A stretch of DNA of 64,000 nucleotides from Epinephelus fuscoguttatus (taxonomy: Eukaryota > Chordata > Actinopteri > Perciformes > Serranidae): positions 38,670,059 to 38,734,058 of the forward strand of contig NC_064755.1 of assembly GCF_011397635.1 (NCBI RefSeq), read 5' to 3'. The notes below the pieces were generated by a model. It worked only from the letters and a program-made list of their open reading frames with translations. It did no database searches and was not told the origin of the DNA. The position numbers and the translations under genes are program-made. Numbering within the stretch: position 1 is the stretch's first letter; the number at the start of each line of letters is the position of its first letter. Positions 32,748-45,100 of the stretch are shown in pieces.

Positions 32748-35429
32748 AAGGCAGACCAAACGGACAATCCAGCCAGCCAGAGAACGCGTTTCGCGTGTAT
32801 AAATAAACCAACAAAGACAGCGGAAGGAAGGAAGAAGGCGGAGGAAACAGCAGAGAGTGTTAGTAGTTCGTCGATAGAGAGTAGTGAAAAGTTTTTTTAG
32901 TTATAAAGTTTGCGAATGGACCACACTTACCACGCAACAGGAGAGAATGAACCCGAACCGTCATCTGCGAGGAAAAGAAGACGCAACTTCACTCCTTGTG
33001 ATGCACTCTCTGCAGCGCTTTTTCTCCTTATGATATATCTCCCCAAAGATGGCAGCAGTAGCACCGAATCCCATTCTGTGTAGCCAAATGGGAGCGGAGG
33101 ATTCAGCCTCTCTTCTCGCCGGCTCAGCATCCAAGTTCCTCATCTGTATGCTCCGGCTCAAACAGGTATGGCTCTGGGTCTGTGTCCGCTACAAGAAACT
33201 CTTCAAAATTGCGTTCAAAGTCGTCCATTGCAGCTACTGTAGTCCGGAGATATCGCTGGGCTAAATAAACAGCTGAACTCTGTTTACCGGCTACGCTGTC
33301 AGTAAGTGTGCAGGCTGGAGATTGGTGGAGCAGAGAGGGGAGGGGGGTCCCCGCTTGGTACTGTAAACGAGTATGTGTGTATGGAGCGTGTGTGTTGCGC
33401 TAGAAGAGTCAGAGTTTGGGACGGAGTCTTTTACACCCTGGAGTGTTACCAGAGTTTCTGGAGTGCTCAAATAAACGGCCTTTTTCCCGAACGCTCCTCT
33501 GGTCTCCTGCTCGTGAGTGATTCATTACAATATCGTAACATGGTTTAGATTTCTAAATAAACATTCACCTTGTCGCTAGATAGACCTGCTCCTGAAAAAC
33601 TCGTGCGCAAGGCTTTTTGTCCCTACGAAGCCACCGTCATTTACCCGACGGGAGGGGTGAGCGAGTGAGCCCTGCAATCTAGAATTTGACCACTGATGTC
33701 ACTGTTTTCAACCCATTTTACACACTGGCCCTTTAAGCATGTGCATTTATACCAGTGTGAGTGGGTATGAGAGGGATATTTTACACTTTGCTCTCAGTCT
33801 ATGAGGTTGTTGATATTTAATAATCAAATTAAAACTAATGTAGTCTGATATAAACAAACCCACCTGTCATGAAGTTTCAGAGGAGTTAATGTCATGATAA
33901 CTTTAGAGGTGCTGCTGTGTTGTGTTGGATCTTTCTAATCTGTTGTCTCTTTCCTCTCTCAGGAGTCTGATCATAGAGGAGAAGAGTTTTGTTCCCTGTG
34001 AAGACCTGAAGTACGGTCGCATCTCCTTCAAGGGTTTTAATCCAGAAGTCGAGGTCTGTTGTCATTTTTTAATCTGTCACATCCTCTGCTCCCTCCAGTC
34101 TTCTCACTGGTGTTTCTCTGCATAACTGTTGCTTTCAGGGAAATCAGAATGTTTTGGTGTTGTCGGGTATAAAAACATAAATTTATCTCCAGAATATCAG
34201 AAACATTTTGATGTTTTTGTGAAACGACAAACTTTTCCCAAAGAAGCTGCAAATTAAACAATAAACATTTAGGATGAAAACCTAAACTATAAATGCGACC
34301 ATGTTTGATTTAAAATGTGGAGCCGTTCACGATGTTGTTTGTTTTGCGTTCGTGACAGAAACTGATGGCTTTGATGAATCCAAAAGATGAAGAGGAGAAA
34401 CAGGAAGAAGAAGACATCAGCCGGATGCAGACGGACGTCACAGATGAGGAAATGGCTCTCAGGTACAAACACAGGAACAATTGTTTGTTGTTGTGCTTTT
34501 AAATGTAAGCAGAGAGATTTTATTTAATTTGAGGTGTTTGACTTTGTTTTCGGATTGGCAGTTTAATTAAAGGCAGTGTAAGATTTAGGGGGATTTAGTG
34601 GCCTCCAGCGGTGAGGATTGAAAATTTCAACCAGCTGAAACTTCTCCTGGTTAGAGTTCCTTCAGTGTTCATTGTTCAGGAGGTTTTTACTGGGAGCTGA
34701 ATTATCCATAGAGGTCTCTTCCTCTCCAAAACAAACGGACCAGGTGATTTAAACCAGTAAAAACACAGAATAAAGCAGTTAAAAAAAATAAAAATGCTAA
34801 CTACTGCACCACCATGCTGCCAATATATTTCCCTAAATCCTACACACTGGACCTTTAAGTTTTATATTTGCTGTTTGTGTCTTGTCATGATAACTTGCAC
34901 ACATGTATATGTTTGTACCTGCTGTTGATTTATGGTAAAAAACAATCATCAGTGTTGTGTACTGTAAATTAAAAGTAAGATTTTATTTTATTTTATTCCA
35001 TTTTGTTTTGTTTTATTTTACAAGTAGTCTAATGTGTCTTTGTTAATAATGTTGCATTCATGTCACTGTGTATTTTCAGGCAAATTTAAATTTTTAAACA
35101 ATTTCAAAAAAGTATCAAACAATAATTTGGAGGCCCCCCTGCAGTAACTCTGAGGACCCCTGAGGGGTTGCAGACCCCCTGTTGAAGACCTATGTCATAA
35201 AGATTATACTCATTTTAACAAGCTGAGCTGCTGTGCTTTGTGTGTAAGTTTAATTTTGCATTTCTTAAAATTATGTTTCTTATCTTTCTTTAGGTACGAA
35301 AGTTTAGTGGAAAGCATGAAGAAGAAGTTTGCAAAGAAGCGCGAGAGAGCAACGATAGAAGAGGACGACGTAAACCAAAACGTTGTAGAAACCAACACAA
35401 AGAGAGCCTTTCTGAAACCTCAGGACTAA
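31783..35429 (+). CDS. mphosph6: M-phase phosphoprotein 6 (5 exons, 163 aa, complete)
   Basis: MPHOSPH6 is a nuclear RNA-exosome cofactor that recruits MTR4 and is needed for 3' trimming of 5.8S rRNA. Exons: 31783-31830, 32265-32377, 33963-34053, 34359-34462, 35294-35429; phases join and total 492 nt. It reads MANDSVKLSKNLLRMKFMQR, then the conserved core DEHWYLDLPELK, an EDLKYGRISFKGFNPEVE motif (about 75-91), an acidic stretch and the C-terminal signature FLKPQD. An in-frame ATG directly upstream (31780) could also initiate; I chose the second by likeness to the family start. Length is close to the human 160 aa. It is convergent with hsd17b2, stop codons about 1 kb apart, as neighbours in human 16q23. 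Confidence 0.95.
32545..32748 (+). repeat. GATA and TA/TG microsatellites in mphosph6 intron 2
   Basis: (GATA)n lies at about 32545-32580 and (TA)n running into (TG)n at about 32704-32748, separated by ordinary AT-rich sequence. Confidence 0.9.
32607..33736. mobile_element. 1.1-kb TTAA-flanked inverted-repeat element in mphosph6 intron 2
   Basis: The left end ttaaagggccattgtgtaat and right end attttacacactggccctttaa are inverted copies, with TTAA at both outer edges (32608-32611 and 33733-33736). TTAA is the target preference of piggyBac-type elements. The interior (about 32750-33700) is unusually GC-rich for a fish intron and contains overlapping minus-strand frames of about 66 codons that match nothing I recognise. 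Confidence 0.6.
34567..34858. mobile_element. TTAA-flanked MITE in mphosph6 intron 4
   Basis: The ends ttaaaggcagtgtaagattta and taaatcctacacactggacctttaa are inverted repeats and begin and end in TTAA. The terminal sequence AAGGTCCAGTGTGTAGGATTTA is a very common teleost MITE terminus and is related to that of the element at 32607-33736. Confidence 0.75.
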
Positions 35430-35656
35430 CACCAACATGTGACGGACTTTTTTATGTAAAGGACTCAAAACAGAACTTTTTTTTTTATTATTACATCAGA
35501 AATGACACAGAGAACATCCATGAGCAGAATGTTCAGTGTTTTAAGGCTGATTGGATGTTATACATCCTGTTTTTTAAAGAAAAGATGTGTCTTTGAGAGG
35601 CTGTCAGAGATGTGAACACAGTGTTTTTACAGTCTGTGCTACGTGATGAGACCTGC

Positions 35657-35662
35657 ATTAAA
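35657..35662 (+). terminator. Candidate mphosph6 polyadenylation signal
   Basis: ATTAAA about 230 bp after the stop codon, followed by a GT-rich stretch (cagtgtgttcgtgcatcatgtg). Confidence 0.5.
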
Positions 35663-35786
35663 TGCATCACTCAGTGTGTTCGTGCATCATGTGTCATGTA
35701 TATATCTGTGGTTTCTTTAAATGGCCCTTAAAGGAGGAGTTCAGCGTTTTGGGAAAGACACTACTTCTATCTCTGGCTGAGAGTTA

Positions 35787-36232
35787 TGCCTGGTTCACAC
35801 TACACGATATCAGCCCGATTATATCGTGACACTGTCGTATGGTGTCGGCTTGGATCATGAACGACGAGTGTGGTACGTGATAATCCATCGTTTCATCTCG
35901 TGTAGTGTGTCATAGTAGACGGCAAACAATGCTGCATCTGGGACAGCATAAGACATTCTAACAGAAAGTCTAGCATATTTGATTTTCTTTTTGCCATTCA
36001 CAACTTCTCGCATCACAGCCAGTCACTTTGACCAATAGAAACACAGAGCGATTCTTAGATATTTCCTGTAGGGACGTTACTGCAACAGAGTAAAAAGGGA
36101 AAAATGATGGTATGGAACAGCAGAGGCACTGAAGCAACCTGGTGAGTACTGCCATTAGCACAGAAACAATCGCCTAGTCTAACATAGTGACTGTGACAAT
36201 GAACAAAAATGTTGTGTAGCGTGAACCAGGCA
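35787..36232. mobile_element. Harbinger-type MITE with TTA target duplication
   Basis: The terminal inverted repeats tgcctggttcacactacac and gtgtagcgtgaaccaggca differ at one position. TTA flanks both sides (35784-35786 and 36233-36235), the 3-bp duplication typical of PIF/Harbinger. It sits within an older dispersed repeat (ggaggagttcagcgttttgg ... ctgagagTTA | TTAgatg). It fills most of the space between the convergent mphosph6 and hsd17b2 genes. Confidence 0.8.
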
Positions 36233-36262
36233 TTAGATGTTTAAGATGTTTTTGGGGGAAGT

Positions 36263-36268
36263 TTTATT
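36263..36268 (-). terminator. Candidate hsd17b2 polyadenylation signal
   Basis: AATAAA on the minus strand, about 145 bp beyond the hsd17b2 stop and just outside the Harbinger MITE. Confidence 0.5.
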
Positions 36269-36413
36269 GGCAGTCTCCTCTCTGACCTCTGTCACCCAAA
36301 AAATAATGTAATGTGTCCTTAAAGGAAAGTTTCACATCTCTGAAGTTGATTTTTGCATCCTAGTGAAGCCGAAGCCACCAGCTGCAGATAATCAGATGTT
36401 TTTCCCATGAGCC

Positions 36414-39400
36414 TCAGCTGCTGTTGAGCGCCGCCGGTTTACAGTCAGTGAATTTAGTGATCTTCGTGATGATGGGGTCGGACACAGTGGTGGAGCAGCA
36501 GCGCTGGAGGAACGGGAGAAACCATGCCATCTGTCCGGGCCTGTACATGGTTTTGGGATGGACTGACAGCAGAGCATGACGCATGTCCTCCACCACAGGA
36601 GACAGGTCCGCTGGACACTGACTGGACATTTTGGACAGACTGCTGGGGAGAGACGAGATGTACACCTCCCCATAATCCTCTCTGACTTCGGAAGAAACAG
36701 ATGAGAGGATCTCGTCTGTGTAGCGAGAGACGTCGTCACTGTTCCCAAAAATTTCTGACAAGAAGAAATAAGATTTATCAGCAAACTGCACAGCTGTACG
36801 AGAGACATCACAAAGTAATTCAAGTGTGGGAGAAACAGGGTGAGGTAAATGGCAGTTTAATTTTTCCCTTCCTGTAAAAATAGTAATATGTTTATTCATA
36901 AAGAACATTTCATACATTAATATCCAATACAATGTGTCTCTTAAATCACAAATGAACACATTTAAAATCTGAATGTGATCATCAGGAAACCGTTCAGATC
37001 AGACCTACTTGTTCTGAATCCTGTAGGTTGAATTAAAGCCACTTTGACTCCCCACTCAGACAACTCCATTCTCATCACATTGGAGAAATTGCTCAGTGCT
37101 GCCTTTGGGGCTCCGTAAGCAGCAAACGTCGGCATTGGCACCTCACCTGCAGGACAAACCATTAATAAACTATTAACACATCATTAATGCACCATGATTA
37201 ACCTGTTATTACTGTGTTAATACACCATCAGTCTATATGCCGTTGACATGCCATTAATATGTCACCAATATGCTATTAATACACTGTGAACACATCATTA
37301 ATGCACTGTTATCGCACTATTAATACACCATTATCATGCCATCAAGATGTAATTTAAACGCTATCAATATTCCATTAATATGCCATGTGTACGCCATTAA
37401 TATTCCATAAATACAGTTAACCATTAATATACTGTTAGTACATCATTAATGCACCATTATTACACTATTAATGCACCTTTATTATGCCATTGAGATGTCA
37501 TTTAAACGCAATTAATACATCATCAATATGCCATATATAAACCATTACTATGCCACTACACTATTAATGCACCATTAATATGCCATCAAGATGCCATTTA
37601 AACACCATTAATACATCATCAGTATGCCATCAATATGCCATGTATATTTCATTAGTATGCCACCAATATGCTATTAATACACTGTTAACACATCATTAAT
37701 GGATCATTATTACACCGTTAATATGCCATCAATACATCATCAATATGCCATTAATATGCCATCAATATGCAATGTATAATCTGTTAACACACCATTAATG
37801 CACCATTATTACACTATTAATACTGTAAATATGCCATCAAGGTGCCATTTCAACGCCATCAATATGTCATCAATATGTCATCAATATGCCACATAGACAC
37901 CATTAATGTGCCATTTATATACTGTTAGCACATCATTAATGCACCATTATTACACTATAAATACACCCCCCGAAGTCAGTTTGCTTTTTTTGAGGGCATA
38001 TAGCCCATAGCAAATGGCACCAGTTTTATTTCAGTGTGAGTTCTTCTTTGAGCACCGATGTTTTTCTGAGGTGGCAGTCTGAATAATTCACAAGGGCCCC
38101 CACCTCCCACCCCATGGGCCCCAGTGCAACCGCACTGCCTGCCCTGACCATATTTACGCCCCTGGTAGGTTGTTTATATAAAAAGAGAAGTGGTCCCATT
38201 GTTGAGCCCTGGGGCACACCTCTTTGCTGAATCAACAAATTAGATTTATTCTGATGCAGGACAACACAATTATTTCTGTTATTAAGGTATGAATTGAATC
38301 AAAGAACTGCCCTTTTAGAGAGGCTGATAGCATGGAGTTTAACTGAAAGCAAATAACGATCAACGTCATCAAAAGTTTTAGTCAAATCCATAAAAATTGC
38401 ACCTGTGAGGTGTGCCATTAATATGCCATGAATACACCTTCAAAAGCTGATCAAAAGCATTCAAAATGTTGCTTAAGTAAATTTTCCAAATAAAGTTTAC
38501 TGAAAGTATTAACAGTACTCGCTCTGCTGACCTGCAGTTTTGGAAGGGTTTTATCATTTTCCATGGTCTAGAAAATTTTGAGTTTGAGTTTTAGCTCTAT
38601 AGTTTTTGGATTTGGGGAGTCATGTTAACTAATATTTTTGGACTGTCTCAGACCACAGGATTAAATAAACAAGTACTGGGACGTACCTGCCACACTGGAC
38701 ACGTTGACGATGCGTCCTCTGGACCTCCTCAGCAGAGGGAGGAACACCTGAGACATCTTCACAGCAGACAGGAAGTTCACGTCCACACAGTGTCTGTACG
38801 CTTTGAACGGGGTGAGCTCCGCGTCCACAGGACAGTAGAGGACTCCTGCGTTATTCACCAAACCCCACAGACCTGCAAGGAAATGAGACATGAAACACAA
38901 GACATCAAACAAAAGACTTCTGGTGAATTAATTCATAATAACTTAATGTTTTGTTGTTTTAAATTTAGGATTTTTTTTGTTAATCAAAATTAAAGTGAGA
39001 ATGAATCTCTCCAAATATCTGCATATGCATTTAAAGCAAAATTATTTTTAGTTTCTTCACATAAAAGTTTTAAATGTTAATTAATTTTTTTTGTTGAACT
39101 TTTTTTGGCTTTTTTTTTTCTAGCATAAACAGTGTCACAGTGTTAATAAATCAAATATATGTACATACACAAGAGGATAAAAATAAATAAATAAAAAGAT
39201 AAAAATAAATACAATATGTAAATAAAATATTAATATAGAAAAAATTAATTAGAAAATAAAATTATATACAGATAAATAAATGAAAAAATGTATAAATAAC
39301 AATTTGTAAAAGATTATTAAAATTAAAAAAATATATATTCCTACATAAATAAGCACCACAATCTTTGATTTACAATCAACAGATCAGCTCTCAGACACTC

Positions 39401-40466
39401 AAAAATATATTTATGGTGATTTTTGATTTCTCAGATTTTGAATATGGTAATATGGTAGGTGTTGTTTTCCCCTGGTTTTAAAGGCTGCATTACAGAAAAG
39501 TGCTGTAATTTTTTAACTGAGTCACTGTGTCCACACTGATAATGATTTATCAAAAAAATCTCATTGTGTAAATATTTAGTCAAAGCACCGTTCGTCAACC
39601 CTACAATATTGTTACAATAGCGATATCGATAAATATCTGATTGTTTCCATGTTGACCAGCACTGCTGTACATTTCACTAAACCTCAGTCCAGTCCACAGA
39701 CTGCACCAGTGTGTTTACCAGCAGCAGCCGTCAGGTGTGTGTGTGTTCATTCTCACCTGTGTCAGCCACCTGAGCACAGATGTACCTGTGTGCCGTCTCT
39801 ATCTGGGAGTGGTCAGTGACATCGAGCTGCAGGACCTGCAGGTTTTCACGCCCGCATTCTCTCAGCTGCTGAGCTCCAGCTCCGTTCACATCCAGCACGC
39901 CAGCAAACACCATCACTCCGCCCTCACTGAGCCGGTTGGCCAGGGCGTGACCAAAACCTGAATCACAGCCTTTCAGAGGAAAAGATATGAAGTGTGCTCA
40001 GCAACAGAATCAAACTATTATAAATTATTCTAACTTTTGATTGTCATGTTGGAAATTCACAAACTACCCGGCACTATATGAAGTTATTAAAGTGACCTCC
40101 ACCTTTACGAGCTGCATGATGAACACATTAATGCATCATAACATGACCATTATGATTCTGTTTGTGTTGGAGTGACAGGTGTGTCTCACCTGTGATCAGC
40201 ACTGCTCTGCCATGTCCTGGCAGCAGCTCCCCTCTCCTGTCAGTCCCACAGATCAGGATCAAGCTGCAGCCGAGGAGGACAGACCCACAGACACCTGAAG
40301 TAACAGTGAAAAACAGAGCGGCCCCACCAAGGGCACCGAGGGCCCAGAGGAGGGCCCCGACAATACCTGGCCGGTTTCCAGCTCCACAGTCTTCTTTAAA
40401 CCTCCACAGCACAGTGAAGAAGTACACAGCTGCAGCTACAGCACAGAAACAGGAAGTGATGTCCAT
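36414..40466 (-). CDS. hsd17b2: 17-beta-hydroxysteroid dehydrogenase type 2-like (5 exons, 384 aa, complete)
   Basis: HSD17B2 oxidises estradiol, testosterone and related steroids with NAD+ at the ER membrane. Minus-strand exons in order: 40466-40190, 39969-39757, 38872-38687, 37146-37009, 36754-36414; phases join to 1155 nt. The N-terminus has two hydrophobic stretches (about residues 6-20 and 33-71), as expected for membrane anchoring. The short-chain dehydrogenase core has TGCDSGFG (92-99, cofactor loop), NNAG (170-173), NVSS (220-223) and YGAPK (catalytic Tyr236, Lys240). The exon 2 acceptor was placed at gaaag|gctg because it restores the full TGxxxGxG motif. Length is close to human HSD17B2 (387 aa), and linkage to mphosph6 supports the orthology. 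The retinol dehydrogenase and HSD11B2 families are relatives but fit the context less well. Confidence 0.88.
37155..37965. repeat. AT-rich minisatellite, about 12-bp period, in hsd17b2 intron 3
   Basis: Loose 12-bp units (ccattaatatgc, catcaatatgcc, accattattaca, ctattaatacac) continue for about 800 bp, with larger blocks repeated (acatcattaatgcaccattattacac several times). On the hsd17b2 strand it ends about 10 nt before the exon 4 acceptor and so occupies the branchpoint region. Confidence 0.85.
38026..38410 (-). mobile_element. LINE reverse-transcriptase fragment (minus strand)
   Basis: The minus strand reads IFMDLTKTFDDVDRYLLSVK, a decayed RT block of the FxDLSKAFDTVDH type, and further on GVPQGSTMGPLLF, the RT motif preceding the catalytic YADD. 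A stop codon interrupts the frame and the YADD block is gone. This pattern fits CR1/L2-type non-LTR elements. It lies antisense-neutral (same strand) within hsd17b2 intron 3. Confidence 0.75.
39040..39370. other. AT-rich low-complexity stretch in hsd17b2 intron 2
   Basis: Runs of T followed by aaataaataaa-type sequence; no gene signal on either strand. Confidence 0.6.
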
Positions 40467-41289
40467 CCTCCGCCTGTCTGATTGTGTTTCTCTCTCAGCT
40501 GTTTTACCCGTGTGTCTGGTGCGAGGAGCAGTCTCAAAGTCTTTACACCTCCAGTCCTGCCCTCTCTCTGTGCCACCTACACACAGGTATGTTGTGCTCC
40601 TGCCAACAGCTGTTTTTTCTGAAACCTGTTCCTTTTCTGCAGCCGCACACAGTTGGGAGTCACTGGGACATCTGATACAGTCAGATCCACCTCTGAACAA
40701 CACCTTGATATGGATCATACACACTAGTGCAGATCACAGACCAGTCTTTGTCTGTAGATGTCAGCATTTTTTTTTTCCTGATTTTACTTCTCTGCAGTGA
40801 GAACATCTTTCACATAAAGTCAATTGTAGTTGTGTAACCCAATGTGACAAATCACATGTACAGTCCATGCAGCTCATCACACCCTCTGTTATTTGACTCT
40901 ACATACACATCAAACCTTTATTACAGCTGGGGATCCTCAGGGTGGACAGTAACTGAGCACAGTAATCCCACGAGTGTACTATAGTGCAGTTTTGAGGTAC
41001 TTTAATTGAGTATTTTAATTCAGTAATAATAATAATACAACTTCAGAGCTGCAAAACAAAGACTGATGCAAGAAACAGGAACATTGAAAACAAGTCAGAT
41101 ATTAAAATTAATAAAAGTTAAGGCTAAGAAATAAATGGAGCTAAGGTGAAGTTCAGTTTAGGACTAGATGTTACAATCCTTGATGCACATATTTGAGACT
41201 ATGAGTGGGAGTAATGGTGCTGTCTGGGGGTCGGAGTGGGAGCCAAAGGGTTGGACAGATAGAAAAGTAAGAAACAGTGAAGACTAAAG

Positions 41290-42190
41290 TGAAAAGATAC
41301 ATTTTTAGCTTTCTTTTAAAAATATTTGGTGACCTAGCTTCCCTGATATCTATAGGTGGTGTGTTTCATAGCTTTGGGGCTTAACTGACAAAGTCTGCAT
41401 CCTTGATCTTCTTCCGGCTGTTTCTGGGAACCTGCAATAAACTAGTAGCAGATGACTGCAGTGTTGTTGGAGGCAAATAGTTAACAAGGAGTTAGCAATG
41501 TAGCTCAGTCCCAGCCCATGTAGGGCTTTGTATACAAGGAGAAGGACCTTAAAATCAATTCTAACAACAGGAAGTGACAGGAAGTCAGTGCAGAGCAGCT
41601 CAGGCTAGCTTGATGTGCTCTCTACTCTTGGTTCTGGTTAATAGCTGAGCTGCAGAGTTTTGAATGAGGTGAAGTCGCTCAGTGATGTTTTTTGGGAGGC
41701 CAGTAAAGTGTGTGTTACAGTAGTCTAGGCAAATTGAAATAAAGGCATGAATCAGTTTCTCTGGATCTTTTTCAGTTACAAATGGTCGTATCTTAGCGAT
41801 GTTTCTGAGGTGGAAAAATTATGTTTTCGTCACCTTGTTAATGTGGGACTGGCTTAGCTTAGATCTGAATCAAGGATCACGCCAAGACTTGTAACTTCAG
41901 ATTCAATCCAGGAAGGTAAATTACCCAGATGATTAATTAGCATTTCTATTTTTGTTTTTGGGCCAACAAGCAGGATTTCAGTTTTGTCTTCATCCATTTA
42001 TTTATTGTCAAGAGGCAGGTAGTGATGGAGTTTATGGCTGTGGCATCGTTTGGTTTAGCAGAGATGTACAGTTGTGTGTCATCAGCATAACTAGAAAAAC
42101 AGATACTGTGTTGTCTAATGATGTCACCAAATGGCAGCCCGTACAGTGGGAATAATATTGGACCAGTGACCTCTGTTTTTGGGTTGTGCA
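41290..42190 (-). mobile_element. L2-like LINE fragment with YADD motif (minus strand)
   Basis: The minus strand around 41960-42180 reads GPILFPLYGLPFGDIIRQH, then CFSSYADDTQLYIS and TCLLTINKWMK. These are RT motifs of L2-like fish LINEs, including the catalytic YADD. Frameshifts separate this from further 3' LINE sequence down to about 41290 (for example cagtagtctaggcaaattga on the plus strand). No intact frame remains. Confidence 0.75.
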
Positions 42191-42199
42191 ACACCAAAA

Positions 42200-45100
42200 C
42201 TCATTTACGAAGCCTCTGCAGCCCACTTCAACTGGAACTGAGGTTAAAATGTGGTTAATGTTTGAAAAGGTGAGTTTTAAGTTTTGTTCTAAAAGTTGTA
42301 TTTTGTTGCATTTGAACAGCGATGCTTTTCACGTACTGAAGTTGATTCAAACGATGATGCGTTTACTTGCTGTTGTGTGTAATGAAGTGCATGAACCTAT
42401 TATTCCATTGACCTGTAGTCTGTTTTCCAGCTGTCCATCATGTGTTGAAATCGCACTGTATATTTGGTATCATGTTGTTTCTCCAGTTTACAGCCTGTAA
42501 ATGATACACAATCTGTCTGTCACACCTCTGTGTATTTTACTGATGTTCTGTTGTTGTGTTCACAGTGCAGAGAAGTCACACCAAGTGGGATGGACGCGCC
42601 ATCTTGTTAGGTCAGTGCCCTGCTATCTCAGTCACCAAAGTGTATGGACTAAGTGCAAAAACAAGATAGTTTGCAGTGTGCAGGTATGTGAGTGGAGGAA
42701 GTGTATCAGCCTAGCTTGGATCCGAGTTGTTAATTGTAATTAGTTTGTCCATATAAGATTGTTTTACCACTGTAGCAGGCACAGGTAACACACAAGCAGC
42801 AGCTTCAGGGGCTGAAAAATGAAGTCAGTACTGGAGTGCCAAAAACTGCAGTTCCTCTAATGGCCACTTGAGGTTGGCTCCAAGAGTGAGTCAGTCCCCA
42901 TAGACCCTCATGTTCAAATACCCACCTTTACAGCAGAAATAAACATGTTTACAGCCTGGTACAAAAAACATTCATGACAACTGTGCACAGGTGAATTTTT
43001 TTATCTCACCTGTTTACATTTTATTGAGGCTTAAAGTTATGCATAATTAATGACTGGGCTGATTTGAGTGACAGGCTGTCTGATGATAGTGTCCTTAGCT
43101 TAGCTGATCCACCCTTTCACCCAAATATGGTCATTTCTGGCTCCTGAAAACCAAGATGGCAACGACTGAAATGCCGAAGGCTTCAAAATGGGAGTCCACA
43201 AACCAGTGGGTGATGTTATGGTAGCTACGTCCATTATTTTTGCAGTCTGCGATAACACAGTGCATGCCTCACAAGATGGCACCCTCATCCAAAAAAATGT
43301 ACATGGTGTGACGTCAACTTTACATTCTCTATTAGGAAGTTAACTTTGATATGCTGCAGTATCGAAGATTCACTAGCAAGGACCACGTCACAACAATATG
43401 TCGTTTAAATGTTTAATTGTAGTTGTTGAGGACTGGTGAATGGATGTGGGGGTGAAGGTGGAAGAGGGGTGTCTTCTGATAGGTTGATCTGGGAGGATGT
43501 ACTGGAGATCAGTTTGAGGGAGACTTAGTGTGGGGGTTTGTGGGTGTATTTCCGCCTGAGGTGATTACAGGCCCCAAGACGGTACCTAGAGTAAGACATG
43601 GGAGAGGTATGCACCAGATGAATAAAAAGAGATGAGGGGATGAAGGAATGATGGATTAAAGGAAGGGAAACAGAGGGTTGGTCTACAAATCTGAGACAAA
43701 CAGAGCAGGTTGATCAGGTATAGGCAGGCTTGGCACGTAATCAGAAGTATGGTGGAGGCGTGGCTCCCAAACACACGTTAACAAATTAACTTCATTAATA
43801 ACAGCTGATTTTCAGGACAACAGCACGACCTCAAGAGTGGCATTGCTTCTTTTCAACAGTTCTACAAGCGTTTACAAGTTAAAAAGAATGAGCCACAACG
43901 GATGAAGATTTGTTTGTTTATTTGATCATTTATCGCCTCTTTGACTGGACTGTCGCCAAGCAACACATTAACATTCCTGCACGCTTGCTTTGTGTGGGTC
44001 TACATGTTACAGATCAGCTGCTTTGTGTCATGTTTTATCTTTAAGTTTCCATTTATTGTGCAACCAGTGAAAAAAGAATGTTGACAGTCACCTTTGTGTG
44101 ATTCAAATGAGTTAACAGCTGAACAAAAAGTACATTATGCTATCAGCTGTTGTCATATGAGCACAGATGGAGGTTTGCAATGAAGTATCCAGGTTTCTTT
44201 CCATCCCTTAATCCTCTTCTGACGACCATTTAGTATTTAACTCAAACGTTATTTGTGGAAATCTGGATGTTTGTGGTGCAAAATTTGTTACGATGACTCT
44301 TAATGCAGGATAATCAACGTTTAATGAAATTAACAGTTTAGAACTGTAAAGCAGAGTGAAACATTCATAGTTAAAAGTCCCTGTGCTGTTATACTCTGTA
44401 TCAGCAATACACATTATATTCATCTACCTGAGACCCTGTGTCTTCACATGAGGACATCCATTTAGGATTTACTGCACCTTATAGTTAATCTGCTTAAGTT
44501 AGACCTGTTGTCCTCGTTCATGGACACTTTTTTGTGCCATCTAGTGGTAGTAAGAGCACAATACACTAATCCATGTAAAAACAAGATGGCAGCCATCTCT
44601 GCCAAGTCAGTCTGCAGCTGATCCCGACACAAAATTGGACAAGGTACAAAACCTAATCACATTTTTACAATTGAAACTTGTTTATATATGATTAATTAAG
44701 TTTGCAGTTTGATATAGCAACACATTTTACCAGTTTTAGCAACAATAACAAGCTAAGACGCTGTTAATTAGGACATACTTGTTTGAAGATGTTGGGAATT
44801 TATCATCAGCTTGTTTGAGGACATTGGGACTTTATTGTCGTTAACAATGTTTAGTTTTTATACTTATCAGGTCCTACTGATCCCAAATAGTGGGGAGAAA
44901 TTAAAAATACATTCCAAGCAAACGTTCAGGTCTCAGGATGTTATGATATTCATTTCAATTCAGCAAACCAAAAGATTTACACAGAAACAACAGAATAACA
45001 AAGTGAATCTGAACTTTTGAAAACTCAGAAACCAAAATTAGTGCCACAAAAAGCAAAGACACAAGAGTGTCAGTTTTCACTGTATGTGTATAACTGGAGC

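Noticed and set aside
36755-36959. Extension of the hsd17b2 last exon into upstream open frame
   Set aside because: The frame happens to stay open in intron 4, but the family sequence joins TGFRT to the IFGNSDD segment at the 36754 acceptor.
39757-39960. Alternative hsd17b2 exon 2 acceptor at gattcag|gtttt
   Set aside because: It would delete CDS from the TGCDSGFG cofactor motif; the upstream gaaag|gctg site restores it with correct phase.
40162-40800. 212-codon plus-strand frame
   Set aside because: Antisense shadow of hsd17b2 exon 1, which has correct splice phases and known motifs on the other strand.
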